From NCBI GenBank assembly GCA_009667805.1, contig CM019064.1, positions 268,999,662 through 269,063,661 on the forward strand: a stretch of DNA of 64,000 nucleotides, read 5' to 3'. The translations under genes were made by a program, and so were the position numbers. The notes beneath the pieces are model-generated. The model had not been told where the DNA came from. It saw only the letters and a program-made list of their open reading frames with translations, and ran no database searches. This document shows positions 56,683-64,000 of the stretch, piece by piece. Each line of letters begins with the position of its first letter. The stretch's first letter is position 1. The DNA is from Leptobrachium leishanense. Taxonomy: Eukaryota; Chordata; Amphibia; Anura; Megophryidae.

Positions 56683-57360
56683 TGTAACCGGAATCCACTT
56701 GGTTCACTCGGGACGAGGCCGGACCGGACACGAGTAAGGATTGTCTGAACACGAGTCTCTTCAGGAAAGGCAAACTTTATTGTGACGTCACAGAATGCTC
56801 AGACAGGATTGAATCGCAAAGACTGAGCCTCGACTATACAGTGTCCTGAGGTTTTATACCTCAAATACGTAATTAGGTACATCCCAATTAGTCCACCTCC
56901 TGGTGACAATATCCCACCCCACGTGGGTTAGTACCTCCCTTAGTCTAATACAAAAGACATTTCATTAATTGGCCGTAAATTGGCAAACTTTGTGTTAGTT
57001 TCACTAAATCATGATTAGTTGCTCTTACTGTTCCGGGCTGCGTCCCTTTCCCTAGCGTCTCCAATTATTTGTTACAGATGGCACCTGGTCTGATCTCTAT
57101 ACTCCTTTGTATTTCTGCGGGCCCCAACGACCTTGGAGTATCTACTTCGCTTCTCTCCTCCATGCCAGGAACAGCAGAGATCTTTCTCAGGGCTTTAATT
57201 GCTTTTTTTGCTAATCTAAACACATTCCTAAATTTCTACGTATATACCATTCTAGTTTCAGCTAAAAACTTGCCTAGTTATTTTCAAGTGAACCAATATT
57301 CTGAACAAGATGGTCGCCTGGCTTATAATGGCGGCCATCTTCCAGTCTATTTCCACTTCA
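56683..57360 (-). mobile_element. Proviral 3' LTR
   Basis: 678 bp starting TG and ending CA on either strand (plus: TGTAACCGGAATCC..TTTCCACTTCA), directly next to the polypurine tract. On the minus strand a TATAAAA box (56858-56852) is followed 70-80 bp downstream by AATAAA (56781-56776). This gives U3 of about 500 bp, a short R and U5 of about 80 bp. The left flank GGTAG would be half of the integration duplication. The other half is not in the window. Confidence 0.85.
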
Positions 57361-57370
57361 TTCCCCCCTT
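57361..57370 (-). promoter_or_regulatory. Polypurine tract
   Basis: On the minus strand AAGGGGGGAA stands immediately upstream of the LTR's TG, the place where retroviral plus-strand synthesis is primed. It lies about 40 bp after the end of the env TM frame. Confidence 0.85.
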
Positions 57371-57409
57371 GGCTCAAGCCTCAGGTTCTTCTCCTGAGAC
57401 TTGTAGCCA

Positions 57410-57988
57410 TTACACCTCATTTTTTTTATTCTCGAGTTCCTCATACGTGGGGCCTATTTTTGTCGGGAACATACCTTGTGGGATAATCAGTGGTATATTT
57501 TGTGTCTGTGTGGGTGTCAGTGCCCTCTTGCACAGCGGCCATAGGCAAAGCCCTATACGATACAGTAGTGCCCCTACAACCAAGAGCACCACTACCATCA
57601 GAATCATAGATCCAATCTGTGAAATAAATCTCAGAATGGATCCAAACCAATCTCCGATTGCTTCGAACCCACGAAGTGGATTCCAGCCTTCAGCAGCGAT
57701 CCTCCTTGCTGTGTCCTGCAACTGTGCTACCTTTTCTTGGTGATCCTGAATTACCTGATAATAGTCAGGGACATCATGTGTAGCATTCTTGATGAATGTG
57801 CAACATTCATAGTGCATCGTCATCTCACACAACCCATTCAAAGCTGCACTAATCTGTTCCAGTGCCATGTTGTGTATCATTTGCACCTTTCGTATCTCTC
57901 GTACTTCCAGATTCAACAACTGAATATCCCAACTGGTCTTATTCAAAATCTCATCCATCAAACTGGCATAACTGTTCATTCTTGCCAT
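57410..57988 (-). pseudogene. env: Retroviral Env, transmembrane (TM) part
   Basis: An open frame of 192 codons. It has a heptad-like helix (residues about 20-50, LNLEVREIRKVQ), a cysteine motif C-x7-CC (residues 54, 62, 63), a second helical stretch, one membrane span (about 123-147) and a cytoplasmic tail of about 45 residues with a TYEEL sequence. Canonical gammaretroviral TM has C-x6-CC, so the spacing is one residue longer. Upstream, between this frame and SU, an R-x-K-R type site is visible near 58070, followed at once by a stop, and the fusion-peptide region is damaged. Confidence 0.88.
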
Positions 57989-58275
57989 TAACTCTCTTCC
58001 CCATCCAGTCCAGGCCGGAAGCCAAGCACATACTCAATCCGCTTTCTTAAACAACTATCTCTTCTGTCTCTCAAACACCAGTGGGTACCTAGGGTGAAGT
58101 ATTGTATCTGAATTAGTGTCCTCCCCCCTTACCTTCTGGATCGGGATCAATTTAGCCAAATAACACATTCCCGTCACTGTATGTGGTACCCATGTGTAGC
58201 ACACTCCTTTACAACACACCTAATATCCTCCTTTCACTATAAATGGTGATGAATATAGTGTTCCCTTTGTTATCG

Positions 58276-59214
58276 CTATTGCAACTGTCTCAATCGTCTT
58301 ATCATGTCCCCTATATCCTGCCTTCCACTGGTTGCGTTCGCAATCTTTTCCTCTTGTTCTCTAGTGAACTGCCTGCATCGTATGTATATATAATGTGCCT
58401 TCAGTCCTGTTCTGAATATGTAAATGTACGATGTCCAATTGAACTGACTTGAGTTGCACGCCCCACCCTCATTACTTATCTCTCTATCTGGGCCTAGTTG
58501 AAAACACCACTCTGGTTGGTACACTGGTCCTATTATAGGATGCCCACAATTGAATGGTTCTGGTTTCTCTCTTGACATATCAACTGTCTGTACTGTAACA
58601 TTTTCTGATGCAAACATACTCAAATTCATTGGGACAGATGCGAATGGTATATGAATTGTCTCTGGGTGCAGTCTACTACACACCCAACATGTGGTCTGTC
58701 CAGACTTTTTAGCATAATCATATTTAAATTGCACAAGTAGGTGTCCTTTTAGCTTAGTTCCAGATGACGCCTCTCGCTTTTGTCTCCACATGGTACGGTT
58801 CTCCATCACCGGGTGTGTGCCATTCCGATTTTTGGGGATACTTGGACACTTGGGACATACTTCACGTGATAGTCCATAAATCAGATGTGCAAGAAACAAA
58901 ATCAATACCAAAATTGCCCCCACTGTCAAAAACCCTTGGGCAATTCTCTTTGCAGTCACATAAACCCAATCCCTCCCCGCCGGAATTTCAAAAACAAAGG
59001 ACATTTCCGGTTCATCACGGGTTGGGGCCGGGCCCCTAAAAATAACCCTCTCAGCATTTTCCATCAGTGGATAATTGGATCTCGCTGTATCCATCAGAAC
59101 ACCCAAGGGTTGAGTATCTTGGATGCTTTCAATCGAATCTCTCAGGGGCTCATGACTGTGGTTTTTGATAGCTTTAGCCTCAGTGGATTGGTCTCGCTGG
59201 GGACGACCTTCCAT
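58276..59214 (-). pseudogene. env: Retroviral Env, leader and surface (SU) part
   Basis: ATG at 59214-59212, overlapping the end of integrase by 73 bp as in gammaretroviruses. The first 90 or so residues are hydrophilic. Then comes a hydrophobic span (about 94-114, GFLTVGAILVLILFLAH), a short Cys-Pro region, a basic R-Q-K-R stretch (144-147), and an SU-like domain with CWVC at 176-179, several N-x-S/T sites and more cysteines. The frame ends at 58276. A frameshift there and a stop near 58220 separate it from TM. A leader this long is unusual for gammaretroviral Env, whose signal peptides are normally short. Confidence 0.87.
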
Positions 59215-59600
59215 ACTGGTTCAGGATTGGCTGCAGCTACCTTCAATCTGGAGTGATGTATCCACGGGACCACCTCGGCAACTTTTACTGCTGTAGGGGT
59301 TGATAACAGGACAAAGTAAGGACCTCTCCATTTTGGGCCTAATGGATAATTTTTCCACTCTTTTACCCATACTGAATCACCTGGACAATATTTATGCAGT
59401 GGAGGGTACAAAAAGTGAGGTACATTATCTCCCACCCAAGTATTCAATTTCTGCATTGCTTTACCCAACAGTACAACCTGATCATTCACTTTAATTTCCC
59501 CTAATGCCCGAAGGTCCCCCCTTAGTCCATTAATCAGAGGGGTAGGCCGCCCGAACATAAGTTCGTACGGACTTAGCTTCAATTGGGGGTGGGCCTGCAC
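59142..59600 (-). pseudogene. pol: Integrase C-terminal domain
   Basis: Starts at the LKLSPYELMFGRP segment that follows the integrase core in gammaretroviruses. It then has a basic linker and an SH3-like/GPY-F region (WRGPYFVLLSTPTAVKV, then WIHHSRLK), the usual end of gammaretroviral integrase. A frameshift near 59590-59600 separates it from the core at 59579-60580. The end overlaps the env start. Confidence 0.9.
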
Positions 59601-61543
59601 CTAATGTGTAACAAGACTATCGGGAGCACATCCAACCAGCCTAGTGACGTTTCTTGGCACAATTTGGACATCAGAGTCTTTAGGGTGCGGTTCATTCTCT
59701 CGACTTTTCCTGAACTTTGGGGCCTGTAGGCAGTGTGTAGCTTCCAGGTAATACCCAATAGACGGGCAAGTTGCTGTAAACAGTTCTGTATAAATGCAGG
59801 GCCATTGTCCGACCCTATTTCAAGAGGCAGTCTGTAGCGCGGTATTATTTCTTTCATCAGACTTTTCACCACCTCCGCTGTCTTTTCTGTTCTTGTTGGG
59901 AAAGCTTCCACCCATCCTGTTAGGGTACACACCATTACCAGTAGATATTTGTATCCTTTGCAGGGTGGCAACACTGTGAAATCTATCTGTAATGACGCCA
60001 TTGGAGACAGCCCGATTGGCTGTTTCCCTGGAGGTTGAGACGGGCCCGTTCTTGGATTATTCTTGGCGCATGTCACGCACTGCTGGGCTATTGCTTTGCA
60101 GATTACTGACAGTCCTGGTACGTAGAAATCTGGCTCCAATTGCTGTTCCATCATTTCTCTTCCTCCATGGGTACTTGCGTGGAGCGTTCTTACAATCTCA
60201 GGCGCCAGTGTTGCCGGTAGAACTATTTGTCCATTCTCTAACTGGAACCATCCGTCTTTTTCATATCCGCCTTGTTCTTCTGACAGCCATTTCTTCTCTT
60301 TCTCTGAATATGCAGGTGTCCATTCACTCAGTGGCGCCGGTAGGAGTGCAGCCACCACTGGTTTTACTTTGTATCGAGCCAATTCTCCACGGTTTCCCCA
60401 GACGAATTCTTCTTTGGGGAAATAGTATCGCCATGCGAAGAACAGCAGATCTTGTGAATCTCGCACTGCTGGTATGAAAAAGTCCATTGCACTTTTCTTC
60501 ATTTTTGGCAGCTCATTTCTGATAAGGATCTCCTTGAGGAAGAACCTTACCAACGGGGCTTGGTATTCTTCTGCTCCCAATACTCCCAGACTCAGCAGTA
60601 TCCGTGTGATTCTTAGATTATTGTGAGGGTTGGTTGTTAGATTTTCAAAACATGAGGCGAAATTTTCTGCTCATTCAACTTCAGTTACTTCTGTATCTTC
60701 TTCTCCATACTCCCCCATTAATTTTACGCCGAAGAATTTCAGCATCATTTTGTATGTTCTGCGTAGTCTTTGCTGAACTTCTGAGGTGTTAATCATTAGG
60801 AGTGTCTCTTGAGGATTCAGAGGAGTAGAATAAAAATTTCGACCTTGAAACTGGGTTGGAAAAAGCCATTGGATATAGTCATGATTTAGTTCTAACAGTT
60901 CATACTCATCTTGCCATTTGTGCAGTATACTTTCAATGAACTCGCCCTTGGGTTCAAACTTTCTCCAATTCATATAAAATTCATAATTTGGCATGAGAGG
61001 TCGAGGCTCTTGCTTGCAGAGCAGGACTTTGGCTTGATCAATTGTCAACAATGTTTTTGCAGCAGCCTTTGCGGCCTGGTCAGCGCGCCTGTTGCCTTTT
61101 GGGATTTCATCATGACCTTTCTGGTGGCCACGACAATGCATAATACTGACAGCACTTGGTTTCCATACAGCCTCTAGAAGGGCTGCGATTTCAGCCGCAT
61201 ACTTGATTTGTTGTCCTGAAGAAGTGAGCAGGCCTCTCTCCTTGTAGAGTGCACCATGTGCATGGACCGTCATGAAAGCGTACTTGGAATCAGTGTAGAT
61301 ATTCACCCTTTTGCCTTCGGAGATTTCTAGAGCTCTGGTTAGGGCTGTTATTTCAGCCAGTTGTGCGGATGTGTGGCCTGGTAGTGGATTTGCTTCGATA
61401 ATCTCTTCTGCTGAAACTACTGCATAGCCGGAGACTTTCTTCCCATCATTCATGTAGCTGCTACCATCAGTGAATAGCTGTAGATCGTATTTGTCTAGGG
61501 GTACGTCTTTCAGATCTGGCCTGCTACTGAACACTTCTTCCAT
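59579..61543 (-). pseudogene. pol: Pol: RNase H, OGFr-like domain, integrase (one reading frame)
   Basis: One frame covers this stretch, broken only by a TGA at 60673-60671. RNase H occupies codons 20-165 from 61543, with D26 (FTDGSS), E64 (QLAEIT), D85 (YTDSKYA), HCRGHQ and D155 (RRADQA). An OGFr-like domain follows, about 60991-60394. Integrase comes next: zinc site H-x3-H (RTLHASTH, near 60180) and C-x2-C (QQCVTC, near 60075), then D (QIDFT, near 59982), D (SDNGPAF, near 59808) and E (KVERMN, near 59700), the last two separated by 35 residues. The viral enzymes remove RNA from hybrids and insert viral DNA. The job of the OGFr part in a virus is unknown. Its N-terminal neighbour 61577-61984 is in the same frame after another TGA. 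Confidence 0.92.
60394..60991 (-). other. OGFr conserved domain embedded in pol
   Basis: About 200 codons that I recognise as the conserved region of opioid growth factor receptor (Pfam OGFr_N, PF04664). Visible landmarks in order are PNYEFYMNWRKF, GEFIESILHKW, LLELNHDYIQWLFPTQFQGR, RRTYKMMLKFFGVKL, the tract NNLRITRILLSLG, EEYQAPLVRFFLKE, and LPKMKKSAMDFF. The TGA at 60673-60671 falls inside it where the family usually has Trp. The frame is continuous with RNase H upstream and with the integrase linker downstream, so the domain was part of the viral polyprotein. Cellular OGFr binds Met-enkephalin and acts at the nuclear envelope and in the nucleus. What it did for the virus is unknown. Identification is from memory of the family, without a search. 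Confidence 0.9.
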
Positions 61544-61576
61544 GACTTGGAGGCATTCATGATCTGGATCCTCTTC

Positions 61577-61984
61577 TCAGTCAGGCAGTAAAGTAGCAGG
61601 GTTCAAGGTAGCGATGAGGTCCAAATGAACCCGTGGATTCTCACATATCATAGCTTGGTACTTCGTCATCCGGCTGTTGCTGAACCAGTAGCTGCCTTTT
61701 ACATCAAGCAGGGCTTTGACAGCATGGGGCACCTTGACATGAAGAACTTGTCCAAGGGTCAGCTTGTCTGCTTCTGCTATCAACATTGCTGTGGCTGCCA
61801 CAGCTTTCAGACATGGGGGTAGACCGCAGGCCACAGGATCAAGTTGTTTGGAGAGGTAGGCCACAGGCCTTAGCCAAGAGCCGAAACTTTGAATCAGCAC
61901 TCCTGTAGCTGTTTGATTGTGTTCATGCACGTGCAGCTGGAAGGGCTTGCTGTGATCTGACAATCCCAATGCAGGGGCTTCCAT
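61577..61984 (-). pseudogene. pol: RT thumb/connection region
   Basis: Contains EAPALGLSDHSKPFQLHVHE, GSWLRPVAYLSKQLDPVACG and LNPATLLPD, the connection region between RT and RNase H in gammaretroviruses. It ends at a TGA (61579-61577) in the same frame as RNase H. Upstream the gene is cut by the MITE at 62007-62552. Confidence 0.92.
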
Positions 61985-62006
61985 TAACAGAGTCTTTAAT
62001 TTCAGA

Positions 62007-62552
62007 TAGGGATGTGCGTTTCGGGTTTCGGAATTTCGGAATTTTCACGAAATTTCCCGATTTGTGTTTTCGGATGCGGCCGATTTTCCGAAAATTTTTA
62101 GATCCGAAAATGGCAGATCCGAAAAGTTTTCCGAGCCGAAACGAAATATTTTCGGAATTTTCGAATGTACTTGAAATGTGTCAAATCGAAATTTATTGCT
62201 TTGAAACGAGGAGAACAGACGTTTCGGAAAAAAAAATTTCCGAAAATACAAAAAGTCGATACAAAAAACGAGCTAAGTGACACGAAAATACGAAAAAATG
62301 GTCGATATTCCGAAACCATTTACAATTCCGAAAAAAACGAAAATTTCCGAAAATACGAAAAGTCGATACAAAAAACGAGCTAAGTGACACGAAAATACGA
62401 AAAAATGGTCGAAATTCCGAAAAAAAATGTACACGAAAAACGAGTCGAGCCGAACCGAATCGAAACAGAAATCGGTCGAAACGAGCCGAATCGAAAAGTT
62501 TAAAAATCCGAAAAATCGAATCGAACCGAAAAAAAAATCGTGCACAAGCCTA
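62007..62552. mobile_element. hAT-like MITE family 3 (TTTCGG-rich), copy 2, inside RT
   Basis: Starts TAGGGATGTGCGTTTCGGGT and ends CGTGCACAAGCCTA. Flanks ATTTCAGA (61999-62006) and ATTCAGA (62553-62559) differ by one T. It is the same family as 17053-18134 but without the 33-bp array. Inside, a unit of about 110 bp is duplicated (62238-62310 and 62348-62420). It interrupts the RT thumb region of the provirus. Confidence 0.92.
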
Positions 62553-62564
62553 ATTCAGAAAGGC

Positions 62565-63195
62565 TGCTGTTGTTCTTCTTCCCAGAGGAAGGGGTCATGC
62601 TCTCCCCCTTGGTGGCTTGATGGAGGGGTTAGCAATGTCTGCGAAGTTGGGGATCCACAGGCGGCAGAAGCCCACAGCTCCCAGGAATTCACGAACTTGT
62701 CTCCTTGTTTGGTTGGGGTATTCGGCATACTGCTTCCTTTCTCTCAGCCCCCAGTGCACGCTTGGTACCTGTTAATTGAAAACCGAGATATTTCACAGTC
62801 TGTTTACATATTTGTGCTTTTCTTTTGGATACTCTGTAACCTGCAAGGCATAGCAGATGTAACAGGGCTTTAGTGGCAGAGAGACAGTCTTTTTCTGTGG
62901 GAGAGGCCAGTAATAAATCATCGACATACTGCAACAAAACAACTTTGGCTGAGCGCTGAAGGACAGGAGGTCCTGGCTGAGCGCGCAACCAAAAATCGTG
63001 GGCGAGTTCTTGAAACCTTGAGGGAGGCGTGTCCAGGTCATTTGATGACGCTCTCCCGTGGTGGAGTCCTCCCATTGAAACGCAAAAAGGGGCTGGCTTG
63101 CTGGAGCCAGACGGATGCAAAAGAAAGCGTCCTTTAAATCAAGCACCATGTAATATTTTGTATCTCCAGGAATTAATGCCAGCAGATTGTATGGA
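62565..63195 (-). pseudogene. pol: Reverse transcriptase palm (broken)
   Basis: Frame 63149-62793 shows [16 protein letters not shown] (first catalytic Asp) and [15 protein letters not shown]. The catalytic YVDDLLLA box, followed by [14 protein letters not shown] and [11 protein letters not shown], is in the neighbouring frame 63120-62689, so there is a frameshift between them near 62960-63010. [20 protein letters not shown] at about 62690-62640 follows, then more frame changes up to the MITE. All landmarks are gammaretroviral in style. Confidence 0.9.
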
Positions 63196-63936
63196 TTAGG
63201 AACTACAGGATGTAAGGTTAAGTGCTCGTAAATCTTGGACCGGGCGGTACTCTTGTGTGCCCTCTTTCAGTATTGGCAACAGAGGTGTGTTCCACGGTGA
63301 CGCGCAGAATTTCAATATGCCGTGATCTTTAAGTCTCTGCAAATGCGTTTGGATATTCTGCTTGGCTTTTTGTGGGATATGATATTGTCTTAGAGTCACA
63401 GGCACTGCCCCTGGTTTTAAATCAACGTATACCGGAGGAATATTTACCGCTAGTCCGGGCGGGTTTTCCTCGGCCCACACACCAGGGATTCCCAGGAGTA
63501 GTGTGTGTGGGTCCGGGTCGACCAGCGGCGTTGGTGCTGTACGCCATTCTTCTTCTCTGGGCATAATTACTGCAATTTTTACGGGTTGGATGCACTGGCT
63601 GGCTGGGCTGTGCTGCCGTGCAGAGCTGCCACTCTCAGGCAGGTCTAATTTAGCGTGACCCCCGGGAAGAAATGTAATTTGGGCTTGCAATTTGCAAAGG
63701 ATATCCTGCCCCAGGAGCTGGATGGGACATTCGGGCATATACAAAAATTCATGTTCAACATTATGCCCACCCACACTACATTTTCGTGAAGCAAGGAAGG
63801 GGTACTTTGCAGATACCCCCATTGCTCCCACGATATCAACTTCAGTTCCCACCGGGGGAGCAATTTGCTGTGTTACAACAGAATATTCGGCACCGGTGTC
63901 AACCATAAAAATGTCGTCTTTATTTCCCACTCTCAT
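63196..63936 (-). pseudogene. pro-pol: Protease and N-terminal RT
   Basis: Codons 1-100 form an aspartic protease: VDTGAEYSVV (active-site Asp 13) and LLGQDILCKLQAQ (70s), the conserved protease ends. Codons 150-246 begin RT: VWAEENPPGLAV, LKPGAVPVTLRQYHIPQKA, ILKFCASPWNTPLLP and [12 protein letters not shown]. The frame then breaks at 63196. Order and spacing match gammaretroviral pro-RT. The ATG at 63936 is internal to the expected Gag-Pro-Pol frame, not a true start. Confidence 0.92.
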
Positions 63937-63984
63937 AGTGACCGTGGGCTCGTGATTACCGAGCGGGATGGGCCCAGGTCCGTG

Positions 63985-63987
63985 TCA
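63985..63987 (-). promoter_or_regulatory. TGA at the expected gag-pol boundary (candidate readthrough stop)
   Basis: In the protease frame a TGA lies 28 codons before the protease active-site Asp. In murine leukaemia virus the gag stop that is read through lies at a very similar distance. The following sequence CACGGACCTGGGCC is GC-rich. It may also be a decayed sense codon, since other TGA codons in this provirus are. Confidence 0.4.
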
Positions 63988-64000
63988 ATATGTACCTTGC

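Larger units (their letters stand above)
56683..64000 (-). mobile_element. Gammaretrovirus-like provirus, 3' part, with OGFr domain in pol
   Basis: Reading right to left the window holds protease, RT, RNase H, an OGFr-like domain, integrase, env, a polypurine tract and the 3' LTR. gag and the 5' LTR would be beyond 64000. DTGA protease, YVDD RT, GPY/F-type integrase tail, env overlapping the end of pol and CWVC in SU place it in class I (gammaretrovirus-like). Damage is moderate: several in-frame TGA codons, some frameshifts and one hAT-like MITE inserted in RT. Confidence 0.93.

Noticed and set aside
57069..57743. 224-codon plus-strand frame
   Set aside because: Lies across the LTR and antisense to the env TM frame; no domain.
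61969..62545. Frames rich in Lys, Phe and Arg on both strands
   Set aside because: They read through the TTTCGG-rich MITE inserted in RT; low-complexity artefacts.

Overview
Anuran-like vertebrate DNA with no host exon that I can support. Nearly everything recognisable is transposable-element or satellite sequence. The mix is CR1 and L2-like LINEs, Tc1 elements, many hAT elements and MITEs, piggyBac and PIF/Harbinger-type MITEs, a long LTR and a class I (gammaretrovirus-like) endogenous retrovirus. That mix, with large minisatellite arrays and long AT-rich non-coding stretches, fits a frog genome. I cannot name the species from sequence alone.

Layout. 1-1024 is a GC-rich minisatellite. 2547-5954 is a Tc1 element split by a CR1 LINE. 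9018-10588, 17036-21132 and 38260-41037 are three copies of one hAT-like MITE family, each with an 8-bp target-site duplication and an internal array of a 55-bp satellite. Copy 17036-21132 has been hit again by a second hAT-like element carrying a 33-bp minisatellite, by a solo-LTR-like element with its own minisatellites, and by a MITE. 21188-23194 is another composite with a piggyBac-type MITE inside. 24850-25855 and 54035-55108 are two very similar CR1 3' fragments.

30200-48410 is one L2-like LINE opened to about 18 kb by nested insertions: a foldback MITE, a Harbinger-type MITE, a Tc1 element (32363-43800) that contains a 10.2-kb hAT element (32387-42572) with a near full-length BED-finger transposase pseudogene, which itself contains the third hAT MITE, and finally a hAT element (44785-48274) filled with a 2.65-kb pyrimidine-rich array. 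A second nest lies at 48855-52045: an L2 tail holds a hAT element, which holds a Harbinger-type and a piggyBac-type MITE.

56683-64000 is the 3' part of a provirus on the minus strand: protease, RT, RNase H, integrase, Env and the 3' LTR with its polypurine tract. gag and the 5' LTR would lie beyond 64000. Its Pol carries, in frame between RNase H and integrase, a region of about 200 codons that I recognise as the conserved domain of the opioid growth factor receptor (OGFr). This looks like a host-domain capture, in the same slot where non-primate lentiviruses carry dUTPase, and it is the most remarkable thing in the window. Its Env is also odd: a leader of about 90 residues before the first membrane segment, a CWVC motif in SU and a C-x7-CC motif in TM.

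The genes do not form a cellular pathway. The window is a record of successive transposon invasions, whose order can be read from the nesting.
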